A stretch of DNA of 64,000 nucleotides from Pseudoxanthomonas japonensis (GTDB lineage Bacteria; Pseudomonadota; Gammaproteobacteria; Xanthomonadales; Xanthomonadaceae): assembly GCF_010093445.1 (NCBI RefSeq), contig NZ_PDWW01000006.1, positions 111,111 through 175,110 of the forward strand, in the 5' to 3' direction. Positions 45,228-55,803 of this stretch are shown here, in pieces. The position numbers and the translations under genes are program-made. The notes beneath the pieces are model-generated. The model worked only from the letters and a program-made list of their open reading frames with translations, ran no database searches and was not told the DNA's origin. Every line of letters starts with the position of its first letter. The stretch's first letter is position 1.

Positions 45228-46664
45228 TCAGGGCGTCTGCAGGTAGACCACGTGGGTCTCGGTGAACTCGAGCAGGCCGTGCTTGCCGTCGGCGCCGCCG
45301 ATGCCGGACTTGCGCCGGCCCGCATGGAAGCCCTGCATGGCTTCGAAATGCTCGCGGTTGATGTACGTCTCGCCGAAGCGCAGCTCGCGCGCGGCCTTCA
45401 TCGCCGCATTGATGTCGCGGGTGAAGATCGATGACGTCAGCCCATACTCGGAGTCGTTGGCCAGCGCTATGGCTTCGTCGAGGCTGTCGACCACCTGGAT
45501 CGGCAGCACCGGCCCGAACGTCTCCTCGCGCATGATCGCCATGTCGGCGCGCGCATCGACGATCAGCGTCGGCTCGTAATGGAAGCCCTTGCCCAGGTCG
45601 GCCGGCTTGCCGCCGGTGACGATGGTGGCGCCGTCGCGCTTGGCCTGCTCCACCGCCGCCGACACCTTGTCCAGGCCGGCCTGGTTCACCAGCGGGCCCA
45701 TCTGCAGGTCGTCGCGTTCGGAGGGATCGCCGTACTTCGTATCGCGGAACAGCTTCACCAGCCGCTCGACCAGCGCTTCGTGCGCGCCGCGCTCGACATA
45801 GACGCGCTCGGCGCAGTTGCAGACCTGTCCGGTGTTGATGACGCGCGAGTCGTAGATCGCCTTCGCCGCCAGGTCGAGATCGGCATCGGCCAGCACGATG
45901 GCCGGCGCCTTGCCGCCGAGTTCCAGGTTCACCCGGGTCAGATTCCGGCCGGCCGTCTGCATGATGCGGCTGCCGGTGGCCACGCTGCCGGTGAAGGTGA
46001 TCAGGTCGACCTGCGGATGCTCGACCAGCGCCTGCCCGGTGCTGCGGCCGAGGCCGCCGACCAGGTTGAACACGCCCTTCGGCAGATCCGTCTCGGCGAC
46101 GAGCCTGGCGAACTCGTACGCATTGATCGGCGTTTCCTCGCTCGGCTTGATCACGATGGTGTTGCCGGTGATCAGCGCGGGCGCCAGCTTGCGGGCGATC
46201 AGGAAGAACGGGAAGTTCCACGGCAGGATGCCGGCGACCACGCCGATCGGCTTGCGGAACAGGAAGATGTTCTCGTTGGCCCGGTCGCTGGTGAGGATCT
46301 CGCCTTCCAGGCGGCGCGCCCACTCGGCCATGTAGTCGATGTAGTCGGCGGTGAAGTCGACTTCGACCTGCGCCAGCTGCTGGATCTTGCCCTGCTCGCG
46401 GACGATCACGCCGGCAAGGTCCTTGCGGTGCTCGCGCAGCTTGGCGGAGATCTTGCGCAGGTAGCCGGCACGTTCGATCGGCGCCAGCTTCTCCCATGCC
46501 GGCTGCGCGCGCCGTGCGGCGGACACGGCGGCGTCGACGGTCGCGGCATCGCTGTCGGGAATGCGCGCGAGCAGCGCACCGTCGGCGGGATTGGTGACGT
46601 CGACGGTCGCGCCGCCGCCGGCGACGAACGCGCCATCGATGTAGTTCTGGTAGGTCTGTGTCAT
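45228..46664 (-). CDS. aldA: Aldehyde dehydrogenase, AldA-type (lactaldehyde/glycolaldehyde)
   Basis: NAD-dependent dehydrogenase of 478 residues, closely resembling Escherichia coli AldA from end to end. It opens YIDGAFV, has ERAGYLRKISAKLREH, GKIQQLAQVEVDFTADYIDYMAEWARR, ILPWNFPFFLIARK, catalytic Glu in ELGGKAPA, catalytic Cys in NTGQVCNCAERV, and ends ETHVVYLQTP. AldA oxidises L-lactaldehyde to L-lactate and glycolaldehyde to glycolate in the cytoplasm. Its place in the PQQ operon indicates that the alcohol substrate is a diol such as 1,2-propanediol or ethylene glycol (inference). Confidence 0.9.
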   Translation of the reverse strand: MTQTYQNYIDGAFVAGGGATVDVTNPADGALLARIPDSDAATVDAAVSAARRAQPAWEKLAPIERAGYLRKISAKLREHRKDLAGVIVREQGKIQQLAQVEVDFTADYIDYMAEWARRLEGEILTSDRANENIFLFRKPIGVVAGILPWNFPFFLIARKLAPALITGNTIVIKPSEETPINAYEFARLVAETDLPKGVFNLVGGLGRSTGQALVEHPQVDLITFTGSVATGSRIMQTAGRNLTRVNLELGGKAPAIVLADADLDLAAKAIYDSRVINTGQVCNCAERVYVERGAHEALVERLVKLFRDTKYGDPSERDDLQMGPLVNQAGLDKVSAAVEQAKRDGATIVTGGKPADLGKGFHYEPTLIVDARADMAIMREETFGPVLPIQVVDSLDEAIALANDSEYGLTSSIFTRDINAAMKAARELRFGETYINREHFEAMQGFHAGRRKSGIGGADGKHGLLEFTETHVVYLQTP

Positions 46665-46734
46665 GGGGTTTCCTTTGCTTGCGTTGTCCTTGCGGGCGCG
46701 CCGTCCATGGGGAACGGCGCGCCACCGGCGGCGA

Positions 46735-47595
46735 TCACCACACGTAGGCGTACTTCAGGTTGAAACTGTCGTTGACGCTGTGGTTCTTGCCGTCGAGCGA
46801 GGTCGAGTAGCGCAACGTGATCGACTGGTTGTCGAACGTGTGCACCATCAGGCCGGCGCCGGCATCGACGGCCCAGCCGGTCGGCAGGCCATCGTTCGAT
46901 TCTGTGTGCTCGGCATCCAGCGCCAGGAACGGCTCGAGCCGCTGCGACGCGCGGTAGGCGAAGCGGTTGTTGGTGTGCAGCGACAGGCCGGGCTGGATAC
47001 CGTTGTCGCGGCGGCTCTGCCAGACGAAACCGGCATCGCCGGTCCAGCCGAACTTGTCGCCCATCCGCCAGTCCCAGAAGAAGCTCGACAGGTTCTTCCA
47101 GTTGGTGTCGCTGACGCGCTCGGTGCCGGTGGGGATCTGCACGAACGATTGGAAGCCGAGCGTGGCCTTCTCGCTGGGCTTGTACCAGATGGCGAATCCG
47201 GTCAGCGGATCGCCGATGCCGCTGATGTGGCGGTCGCCTTCCGGGGCGCGCCGGTTGCGGATGGCGACCTCGGGCACGATCACTTCCCAGGCCACGCCGA
47301 TCTTCTTGTTCGATTCCGGCGTCCAGAAGCGCACGTACTTGGACAGGCCGGTCAGCGCCTTGCTGCCCGAGCCGTCGACGCGGTTGCCGTCGGCATCGAA
47401 CACGCGCGCATTGTCCTGGTAGGTGGCGTACTGCACGAACACGTTGAACGGCTCGAAGCCGACCGGCAGTTCGTACTCGCGCGGACCGATCACGTCGAAC
47501 GTGGTCTGCGCGCTGGCCGTGCCCGCGACCGCCAGCAGCGGCAACAGGGCCAGCGGCAACAGGCGCGGCAGCGACGGCATCGTCTCTCTCTTCAT
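46735..47595 (-). CDS. Outer-membrane channel-like protein (MetA-pathway/phenol-degradation family)
   Basis: Exported beta-barrel protein of 286 residues; the signal peptide ends TASAQ. It has alternating strands and phrases found in the Phenol_MetA_deg/transporter family: GDPLTGFAIWYKPSE, FVQIPTGTERV, DKFGWTGDAGFVWQ, and the last strand NLKYAYVW with terminal aromatic residues. It is likely a channel for the alcohol substrate across the outer membrane. It is the first gene behind the sigma54 promoter, about 115 bases downstream of it. GGAGGGAAG precedes the ATG at 47595. Confidence 0.82.
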   Translation of the reverse strand: MKRETMPSLPRLLPLALLPLLAVAGTASAQTTFDVIGPREYELPVGFEPFNVFVQYATYQDNARVFDADGNRVDGSGSKALTGLSKYVRFWTPESNKKIGVAWEVIVPEVAIRNRRAPEGDRHISGIGDPLTGFAIWYKPSEKATLGFQSFVQIPTGTERVSDTNWKNLSSFFWDWRMGDKFGWTGDAGFVWQSRRDNGIQPGLSLHTNNRFAYRASQRLEPFLALDAEHTESNDGLPTGWAVDAGAGLMVHTFDNQSITLRYSTSLDGKNHSVNDSFNLKYAYVW

Positions 47596-47709
47596 GGTGG
47601 TACTTCCCTCCCGAGTGAATGGACCGGCCGGTTCGCGGAGCTTTGTCCGTGCGGCGGCGGTGGTTCCGGGACCGCTGCGCACGCGCATCAGGTCCACGCA
47701 GGAGGTAGC

Positions 47710-47724
47710 GCAAGCCGCGTGCCA
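47710..47724 (-). promoter_or_regulatory. Consensus sigma54 (-24/-12) promoter of the alcohol-oxidation operon
   Basis: The minus strand reads TGGCACG-CGGC-TTGC, an exact match to the sigma54 consensus TGGCACG-N4-TTGC. A small palindrome GTTGCA-N-TGCAAC lies right upstream (47726-47738). The promoter sits in a 428-base gap (47596-48023) next to the gene of a sigma54 activator. Confidence 0.88.
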
Positions 47725-47830
47725 CGTTGCAGTGCAACGGAGCCACGGACATGCATTCTTTTCGAATCAATGACTTGTCGTCCGCGCCGTCGACGCAGGC
47801 CATCGAATCCATGCGGCAGTGCAATGCACC

Positions 47831-47881
47831 TGCGACACGTGCATGCGACCAGCTGTCGCAGCGCCTGCGACAGGTGTCGCA
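47831..47881. promoter_or_regulatory. Array of TGTCGCA/TGCGACA heptamers, probable enhancer site for the sigma54 activator
   Basis: Five heptamers lie within 51 bases: TGCGACA, TGCGACc, TGTCGCA, TGCGACA, TGTCGCA. The last three form two overlapping perfect palindromes: TGTCGCA-N5-TGCGACA (47854-47872) and TGCGACA-GG-TGTCGCA (47866-47881). They lie about 110 bases upstream of the -24/-12 element, the right distance for an upstream activating sequence. Confidence 0.75.
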
Positions 47882-47909
47882 CCCCACGCGCATGCGAGGC
47901 GGCAGCGAC

Positions 47910-47969
47910 GACGCAAACGAAGACGGCCCGTCGCAGGGACGGGGACGCAAACGAAGACGGCCCGTCGCA
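47910..47969. repeat. Direct repeat of 26 bases
   Basis: GACGCAAACGAAGACGGCCC and the following CGTCGCA... occur at 47910-47935 and again at 47944-47969. The second copy contributes one arm of the terminator beside it, so the first looks like a partial terminator duplication. Confidence 0.85.
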
Positions 47970-47982
47970 AGAACGGGCCGTC
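47956..47982 (-). terminator. Terminator of the sigma54 activator gene
   Basis: Ten-base arms GACGGCCCGT/ACGGGCCGTC with a seven-base loop, followed on the minus strand by TTCGTTTGCG. It begins 42 bases past the activator stop and isolates it from the sigma54 operon. Confidence 0.8.
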
Positions 47983-48023
47983 GGGTCGCATGGTCACGCC
48001 ATGCGCACTGCGGGAGGACGGTG

Positions 48024-50009
<1,986 letters not shown>

Positions 50010-50111
50010 GCCACCCCTCCCAAGGCCGGCCGAAAACGCTCCCGCTTGCGTGCCGTTCGTGTGTATGGACTGCGGATGCTCCCGGTCCGCGGTCGGCGTG
50101 ATCGTGTTCCC

Positions 50112-51587
50112 CTACTCCTCCTGCGTGTCGTGGGTCCGGTGTGTAACGGTGCTGCGCGATGTCCGCCATCGCTCGCGCAGCGAGCGCGGCGCGGGCGTCA
50201 GTGGCGTACGTGATCGGGTCCAGCCGCCCTGGTGCGCGGGCGTGAGGCCGCGCAGCCGGGAAGCGATCCAGGTGAACAGGCGATAGCGCATCCCGTTGGA
50301 ATACAGCAGTCGCCACGCCTTCCAGGCGAGGACCTCCGGGATGCTACGCACTGCACCCTGCCCCTTCAACGCTTTGTGCTGCTGCAGTGCGGGACGATGG
50401 TGGCGTCCGGCTTCGCGCAGGTGCATCAGCAGTTCGGGGATGGGAATGCCGACTGGGCAGACATCGCCGCACGCACCGCACAGGCTGGAGGCGGTCGGCA
50501 GATCGCGCGTCGACTCCAGCCCCAGCAGGTGCGGCGAGATGATCGCGCCGATCGGTCCCGGGTAGGTCGTGCCGTACGACAGTCCGCCGATACGTGCGTA
50601 GACGGGACAGTGGTTCATGCAGGCGCCGCAGCGGATGCATTGCAGCGTCGCGCGGAAGCGTTCTTCGGCGAAGGCCTGGCTTCGGCCGTTGTCCAGCAGC
50701 ACCAGGTGCACTTCGCGCGGCCCGTCCTTCTCGCCCTCGCGGCGCGGACCGCTGATGACGTTGAGGTAGGTCGTCACGGCCTGGCCGGTGGCCGAGCGTG
50801 TCAGCAGGGTGAACAGCGGCGGCACGTGTTCCAGCTTCTCGATGACCTTCTCGATGCCGGTGATCGCGATGTGCACGTCCGGCACCGTGGTCGACAGCCG
50901 GCCGTTGCCCTCGTTCTCCACCAGCACCAGCGAGCCGGTCTCGGCGACCATGAAGTTGACGCCGGACACGCCGATCTTCGCCTGGCGGAACTTGTCGCGC
51001 AGCGCGACGCGGCCGATCGCGATCAGTTCGTCCACGTCCTCGGTGTAGCCGGCGCCGGGGATGTGCTCGGCGAAGATCTTCGCCACGTCTTCCTTGGTCT
51101 TGTGGATCGCCGGCATGATGATGTGGCTGGGCCGGTCGTTGTCGAGCTGCAGGATGTACTCGCCCATGTCGGTCTCGACGCAGGCGATGCCGTGTTCCTG
51201 CATGCGGTGGTTCAGCTCGATCTCCTCGCTGACCATCGACTTGCCCTTGACCATCATGGTCGCGTCGTGGCGTGCGGCGATCTCCTGGAAGATGCGGTTC
51301 GCATCGGCTGCATCCTCGGCCCAGTGCACCTGCACGCCGCGTGCGTGCAGCGCCTGTTCCAGCTGTTCCAGCAGGTCCGGCAGCCGCGACAGCGCGCGCT
51401 TGCGCAGGTGTTCGCCCAGCGAGCGCAGGCGTTCGAACGCATCCTGTTCGGGAAACTGTGCGGCGCGCTTGTCGGCCAGGTAATCCATCGCGCCGCGGAA
51501 GCCGCGACGCAGCACCGGATCGGCCAGCACCAGGCGCGCGTTGTCCTTGAACGCGACCGGATCGGCGGCGGGCCGCACCGCGCTCAT
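50112..51587 (-). CDS. lutB: Lactate utilization iron-sulfur protein LutB
   Basis: Subunit of the LutABC complex that oxidises L-lactate to pyruvate. The 491-residue protein has an N-terminal LUD-domain (with AETGSLVLVENEGNGRLS) and two [4Fe-4S] ferredoxin-like motifs, CIRCGACMNHCPVY and CGACGDVCPVGI. A C-terminal DUF3390-like part follows, ending in an Arg/Thr-rich tail. ATG 51587 overlaps the lutC stop by four bases (ATGA). The gene order on the transcript is lutA, lutC, lutB, then the sigma54 activator after 102 bases with no obvious terminator. Confidence 0.94.
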   Translation of the reverse strand: MSAVRPAADPVAFKDNARLVLADPVLRRGFRGAMDYLADKRAAQFPEQDAFERLRSLGEHLRKRALSRLPDLLEQLEQALHARGVQVHWAEDAADANRIFQEIAARHDATMMVKGKSMVSEEIELNHRMQEHGIACVETDMGEYILQLDNDRPSHIIMPAIHKTKEDVAKIFAEHIPGAGYTEDVDELIAIGRVALRDKFRQAKIGVSGVNFMVAETGSLVLVENEGNGRLSTTVPDVHIAITGIEKVIEKLEHVPPLFTLLTRSATGQAVTTYLNVISGPRREGEKDGPREVHLVLLDNGRSQAFAEERFRATLQCIRCGACMNHCPVYARIGGLSYGTTYPGPIGAIISPHLLGLESTRDLPTASSLCGACGDVCPVGIPIPELLMHLREAGRHHRPALQQHKALKGQGAVRSIPEVLAWKAWRLLYSNGMRYRLFTWIASRLRGLTPAHQGGWTRSRTPLTPAPRSLRERWRTSRSTVTHRTHDTQEE

Positions 51588-52267
51588 GCGGTGGCCTCCG
51601 TGCGCAGCAGCAGGATGACCAGTTCGCGCGGACCGTGCGCGCCGTACACCAGCAGGCGCTGGATGTCGGCGGTCTTGGACGGCCCGGTGACCAGCAGCGC
51701 ATTGGTGGGCAGGGCCGACGCCCATTGCCGGTGCCGCATGGCCGCGTACAGCGTGGGCTGCAGGTCTTCTTCGCGCAGCACGGCGATGTGCAGCGGCGGC
51801 AGCAGCGACAGCGTGCGCGGCTCGCGCGTGTCGGGCCACAGGATCAGGCTGCCGGTGTCGGCGATGCCGCCCAGCGTGGTGGTGATGCCGGCATCGACCG
51901 TGTCGAACAGCACCGGCTTCAGCGTTTCGATGGGCGCGTCGTACCAGTCCAGCGTCGGCGCCTGCGTGGCGGCATGCAGGCCGTCAACCAGCGCCGTGTC
52001 GCGGCCCGCCATCAGCCGGCGCACGCCCTTGTCCGCCAGCACTGCGGCGAGCGTGTTCGGCCAGGTGGCGGCATCGGTCTCGATCACCTCGGCACGCCAG
52101 CCGCGCGCCTGCGCGATGAAGCGCTCGCGCATCGCGGCCGGCGAGGACGTGCCGGCATCGGCGTAGTACGCGGCGACGTCGGGCGCCGGCAGTTCGACCG
52201 GCGCGGCGGCGCGCAGCCGCGACAGGATCGCGGAGCGCGCGCGCGTGGATGCGGCAGGCAGGCTCAT
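51584..52267 (-). CDS. lutC: Lactate utilization protein LutC
   Basis: LUD-domain protein of 227 residues, the third component of lactate oxidation. It shows TLGGIADTGSLILWPD and a late NALLVTGPSKTADIQRLLVYGAHGP, where the GPSKTADI motif is diagnostic. It overlaps both neighbours by four bases (lutA stop/lutC ATG, lutC stop/lutB ATG), so the three are coupled. It has no cysteine cluster of its own. The order A-C-B differs from Bacillus subtilis lutABC. Confidence 0.93.
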   Translation of the reverse strand: MSLPAASTRARSAILSRLRAAAPVELPAPDVAAYYADAGTSSPAAMRERFIAQARGWRAEVIETDAATWPNTLAAVLADKGVRRLMAGRDTALVDGLHAATQAPTLDWYDAPIETLKPVLFDTVDAGITTTLGGIADTGSLILWPDTREPRTLSLLPPLHIAVLREEDLQPTLYAAMRHRQWASALPTNALLVTGPSKTADIQRLLVYGAHGPRELVILLLRTEATA

Positions 52268-53052
52268 GCGCCGGCATCCGGTGCGGGCAGGCCCCAGCGT
52301 TCGCGCAGGAAGCTGGCGATATGCCGGCCCTGCAGCGGCGCCTCGCGACGCGCCATCGTGCCATTGAGGTTGAGCAGGCAACCGCAGTCGCCGCTGACGA
52401 AGGCATCGCAGCCACTTTCGGCCAGTGCATCCGCCTTGTCGCCGGCCATCGCGGCGGAGATGTCGGGCTGCTTCACCGCGAAGGTGCCGCCGAAGCCGCA
52501 GCATTCGGATTCGTAGGCCTGGATCTTCAGTTCGACACCGGGCAGCGCCTCAAGCAACCGCCGCCCGCTGGCCAGTGCGCCGGTCTCGCGTCGCGCACTG
52601 CACGAGGTGTGCAGGCAGACGGAGACCGGATCGTTCGTGGCGGCGACGGGCAGCGGCAGGTCGGTCGCCGCGAGGAAGTCGGAGAACTCCACCACCCGCG
52701 CGCCCATGTCGCGCACACGCGCCAGCAGCACCGGGTCGTCCGCGAACAGCCGCGGCCAGTGGTGCCGCATCATCCCCGCGCAGGAACCCGACGGCACCAC
52801 GATCGGCCAGCGCTGCGGGAACAGGTCCAGTTGCGCGCGCGCGACCTTGCGCGACTCCTCGGGAAAGCCGCTGGTGTAGGCGGGCTGTCCGCAACAGGTC
52901 TGCGCCTCGGGCAGGTGCACGCGGCAGCCGATCCGTTCCAGCACGGCGATCGCGTCGAGGCCGGCATCGGGCATGAACAGGTCCACCACGCAGGTGGCGA
53001 ACACGTACACATCCCGAAGGGGGGAGGGGCCGGCAGGATCTGGCGAGCGCAT
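52264..53052 (-). CDS. lutA: Lactate utilization iron-sulfur protein LutA
   Basis: CCG-domain protein of 262 residues. The first CCG segment is QTCCGQPAY and the second ESECCGFGG, with further cysteines in SGSCAGMM and GDCGCLLN; these bind an unusual iron-sulfur cluster as in heterodisulfide reductase subunit B. It is the first gene of lutACB. A palindromic ATTGGTCCGGCCAAT operator lies about 60 bases before its ATG, shared with the divergent GntR regulator. Confidence 0.94.
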   Translation of the reverse strand: MRSPDPAGPSPLRDVYVFATCVVDLFMPDAGLDAIAVLERIGCRVHLPEAQTCCGQPAYTSGFPEESRKVARAQLDLFPQRWPIVVPSGSCAGMMRHHWPRLFADDPVLLARVRDMGARVVEFSDFLAATDLPLPVAATNDPVSVCLHTSCSARRETGALASGRRLLEALPGVELKIQAYESECCGFGGTFAVKQPDISAAMAGDKADALAESGCDAFVSGDCGCLLNLNGTMARREAPLQGRHIASFLRERWGLPAPDAGA

Positions 53053-53110
53053 GGCGGGCGGGTCCGTCTTGTCCGGAAGGGAGCATGTGTCGGCCTACGC
53101 CGGGCGGTAT

Positions 53111-53125
53111 ATTGGTCCGGCCAAT
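53111..53125. promoter_or_regulatory. Operator for the FCD-type GntR regulator between lutA and its regulator
   Basis: ATTGGTCCGGCCAAT has ATTGG/CCAAT arms and resembles the TTGGT-N-ACCAA sites of PdhR/LldR regulators. It sits in the 89-base divergent promoter region, so one site could control both directions. Confidence 0.7.
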
Positions 53126-53141
53126 CCGAACGCAGGCCGCC

Positions 53142-53861
53142 ATGTCCACCCAGGTCGCCCAGGTCACCCGCCACCTCGAACAGGCCATCGCCGACGGGCG
53201 CTACGTAGCCGGCCGCCGACTGCCCGCCGAACGCACCCTCGCCGACCAGCTGCAGGTCTCGCGTGCGACCGCGCGCGAGGCGATCGGCCTGCTGGTCGCG
53301 CGCGGCGTGCTGGAGCGCAGGCAGGGCGACGGCACCTATGTGGTCGCCGCCACCGAGCGCCGGATGGCGGAGATCTGGCAGGACATGGCGCGCAACCATC
53401 CGATGCTGCAGGCGGACCTGGTGGAGTTCCGCGCGATGCTGGAAGGCCGCACCGCGGAACTGGCGGCGCTGCGGCACGACGACGCGGATCGCGAGCGGCT
53501 GCGGTCGGCGCACGCCGCGGTCGATGCGGCCTACAACGGCAGCGACCGCCAGGCGCAGATCCGCAGCGACGTGGCCTTCCACCGCGCGATCGCCGATGCG
53601 ACCCACAACCCGGTGTTCTCCTATCTCATCGCCTCGCTGCTGGCACTGCTGCACGACCACGTGCAGGTCAGCCTCGCCGGCCTGTCGCCGCAGTCGCCGG
53701 TCTCGCAGCAGCTGCGCCGGCAGCACGACGCCCTGCTCGCCGCCATCCTGCAACGCGACCCCGACCGCGCCCGCGCGGTCGCCGGTGGCCACATGGACTA
53801 CGTCGCGGTGCAGCTCAATGCGCTGCCGCGTGTGTCGCGACCGGTAGACGCATCTGCCTAG
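53142..53861 (+). CDS. GntR/FCD-family transcriptional regulator (LldR/LutR-like)
   Basis: Regulator of 239 residues. The winged HTH (GRRLPAERTLADQLQVSRATAREAIGLL, then GDGTYVVA) is GntR type. The all-helical FCD domain has metal ligands in EFRAMLEG, DVAFHRAIADATHN and GHMDYV. Divergent from lutACB with a PdhR/LldR-like palindrome between them, it is the likely lactate-responsive repressor. The ATG at 53142 is used because the HTH family begins shortly after; a longer start at 53085 would cover the operator. Confidence 0.88.
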   Translation: MSTQVAQVTRHLEQAIADGRYVAGRRLPAERTLADQLQVSRATAREAIGLLVARGVLERRQGDGTYVVAATERRMAEIWQDMARNHPMLQADLVEFRAMLEGRTAELAALRHDDADRERLRSAHAAVDAAYNGSDRQAQIRSDVAFHRAIADATHNPVFSYLIASLLALLHDHVQVSLAGLSPQSPVSQQLRRQHDALLAAILQRDPDRARAVAGGHMDYVAVQLNALPRVSRPVDASA

Positions 53862-53922
53862 CTTCGCGCGGCACGGCTCGGCCGCGGCATCCTGCCAGGA
53901 AGACCCGTGAACGTTTCCGTAC

Positions 53923-54642
53923 CTAGATAGCGCGGAAGCTGACCCGCCTGGCCAGTTCCTCCACACTTTCCTTGCGCTCGCTGTAGCGGTCCACCAGATA
54001 AGGCGAGACATCACGGGTCAGCAGCGTGAACTTGATCAGCTCTTCCATGACGTCCACGACGCGGTCATAGAACGCGGACGGCTTCATGCGCCCCTCCTCG
54101 TCGAATTCGTTGAACGCCTTCGCCACGGAGGATTGGTTGGGGATCGTGATCATCCGCATCCAGCGCCCAAGTACACGAAGCTGATTCACCGCGTTGAAGG
54201 ACTGCGAGCCGCCCGAAACCTGCATGACGGCCAGCGTCTTGCCCTGGGTCGGACGAACCGAACCCTGCGACAAGGGAATCCAATCGATCTGCGCCTTCAT
54301 GATGCCGCTCATGGCGCCGTGCCGCTCCGGCGAACTCCAGACCATGCCCTCCGACCACTGCACCAGTTGCCGCAATTCCTGCACCTTGGGATGCGTGTCG
54401 GGCTCTGCATCCGGAAGAGGAAGACCTGTCGGATCGAAGAGCCGGGTTTCGGCCCCCATCGCCTGCAGTAGTCGGGCCGCCTCCAGCGCGAGCAACTTGC
54501 TGTATGACCTCTTCCTCAGCGATCCGTAGAGCAGAAGGATCCGCGGGGCATGCGTAGCGAGTGCAGCCGGTGATAGACGGTCGACCTCCGGCACATGGAA
54601 CAGTTCGGCCGATACATTGGGCAGATCACCGAGATTGGACAT
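53923..54642 (-). CDS. arsH: ArsH, NADPH-dependent FMN reductase/organoarsenical oxidase
   Basis: Flavodoxin-like enzyme of 239 residues. ArsH marks are [25 protein letters not shown] (FMN phosphate loop), [19 protein letters not shown] segment and the C-terminal [13 protein letters not shown]. In other bacteria it oxidises trivalent methyl- and phenyl-arsenicals. It is the last gene of the ars operon, with its ATG overlapping the aqpS end by 17 bases. The upstream longer ORF is not needed. Confidence 0.94.
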   Translation of the reverse strand: MSNLGDLPNVSAELFHVPEVDRLSPAALATHAPRILLLYGSLRKRSYSKLLALEAARLLQAMGAETRLFDPTGLPLPDAEPDTHPKVQELRQLVQWSEGMVWSSPERHGAMSGIMKAQIDWIPLSQGSVRPTQGKTLAVMQVSGGSQSFNAVNQLRVLGRWMRMITIPNQSSVAKAFNEFDEEGRMKPSAFYDRVVDVMEELIKFTLLTRDVSPYLVDRYSERKESVEELARRVSFRAI

Positions 54643-55282
54643 GAGGTATTCCAAGTAGCTTGTGGATCGTGGCGCCCAGGGCTGCCCCGATGAGTTGCGC
54701 CACAACGAAGGCGGGCACGTCGCCAGGCGAAATGCCGGCGAAGCTGTCACTGAACATGCGGCCAAACGCTGCTGCAGGATTCGCGAATGAGGTCGACGAA
54801 GTGAACCAATAGGCCGCACCGATGTACGCAGCTACCATCACGGCTACCCGGGACGCGGGTGCCCTGAGCACCACCAGCAGCAATCCTGCCGTTGCAACGA
54901 TCTCGCCGAACCATTGGCCCTCGCCGGTCCGCGCCTTCGTGGAGAACTCCAGGATCGGAAGATCGAACATGGCGTTCGCCAACCAAGCACCGCACACCGC
55001 ACCCGCGAGCTGGAACACGATGTATGCCGGCAACAGGGCCCTGGGCAGTTCTCCACGCGCCGCCATGACGGCGCTGACCGCGGGATTCATGTGCGCGCCA
55101 CTGATCGAACCGAACACCTCAATCAGGATATAGAGGCCGCCGACCGTTGCCAGCGTGTTGGCCAGCAAGGCAACGGCACCGTTTCCGTCCGCGAGGCGCT
55201 CGGCCATGATCCCAGAGCCCACCACCGTCACCAGCAGCAGGCCCGTGGCCAAGAACTCGCCAAGGAGACGCTGGCGGATCAT
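54626..55282 (-). CDS. aqpS: Aquaglyceroporin-type channel in ars operon (AqpS-like)
   Basis: MIP-family channel of 218 residues with six hydrophobic spans and the two pore motifs NPAVS (about residue 67) and NPAAAF (about residue 168). In Sinorhizobium meliloti an aquaporin in an arsR-aqpS-arsC-arsH operon lets arsenite out of the cell once arsenate is reduced. Here no ArsB or Acr3 pump is present in the operon, so the same role is likely. The ATG overlaps the arsC stop by four bases. Confidence 0.9.
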   Translation of the reverse strand: MIRQRLLGEFLATGLLLVTVVGSGIMAERLADGNGAVALLANTLATVGGLYILIEVFGSISGAHMNPAVSAVMAARGELPRALLPAYIVFQLAGAVCGAWLANAMFDLPILEFSTKARTGEGQWFGEIVATAGLLLVVLRAPASRVAVMVAAYIGAAYWFTSSTSFANPAAAFGRMFSDSFAGISPGDVPAFVVAQLIGAALGATIHKLLGIPHVQSR

Positions 55283-55782
55283 TCAGCGCCGACGCGTCCG
55301 ATCTCACCCAGCTTTGCTTGCGCTGCCAGACGGTCGAGGCTTTGCAGCGGCAGGGATAGCAGTAGCTCGATACGGCGACGCAGTGTGGCGAACGCTGCGG
55401 TATAGGCTCGACGACGATCTTCTTCATCGCCCGTGGCAGCTACCGGGTCGGGTACACCCCAGTGCGCGAGTGCAGGATGGCCCAGCCATACGGGGCACGC
55501 CTCTCCCGCAGCGTTGTCGCAGACCGTGATGACGATATCCATCTCGGGTGCGCCTTCCACGGCGAACTCGTCCCAGTTCTTGCTGCGCACCTGGCTGGCG
55601 TCATAGCCGATCGCCTCGGCAAGCTCCCGCGCCATCGGCTGGACCTGGCCGCTGGGATGACTCCCGGCGCTATAGGCCTTGAACCGGCCGTGGCCCAGCA
55701 CGTTGAGGATCGCCTCGGCCATGATGCTGCGCGCGGAGTTGCCGGTGCACAGGAACAGTACGTTGTAGGTCTTGTCGATCAT
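55279..55782 (-). CDS. arsC: Arsenate reductase, thioredoxin-coupled type
   Basis: Low-molecular-weight phosphatase-type ArsC of 167 residues. P-loop CTGNSAR (Cys12) is at the N-terminus. Cys88 and Cys96 (VCDNAAGEACP) match the redox pair of the Staphylococcus enzyme, which uses thioredoxin. It converts arsenate to arsenite in the cytoplasm. The C-terminal about 30 residues extend beyond the shortest family members. Operon position between arsR and aqpS suggests that the arsenite it makes leaves through the channel. Confidence 0.93.
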   Translation of the reverse strand: MIDKTYNVLFLCTGNSARSIMAEAILNVLGHGRFKAYSAGSHPSGQVQPMARELAEAIGYDASQVRSKNWDEFAVEGAPEMDIVITVCDNAAGEACPVWLGHPALAHWGVPDPVAATGDEEDRRRAYTAAFATLRRRIELLLSLPLQSLDRLAAQAKLGEIGRVGAE

Positions 55783-55803
55783 GTCGTATCTCTGGAATGC
55801 GGA

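Noticed and set aside
44578..46725. Long fused frame extending the Rieske gene through aldA
   Set aside because: The region over aldA is a shadow frame; the Rieske protein starts at ATG 45210 with a Tat-like signal.
47831..47969. CRISPR-like array because of repeated short motifs
   Set aside because: Repeats are 7-base palindromic half-sites and one 26-base duplication, not regularly spaced repeats with unique spacers; no cas genes.
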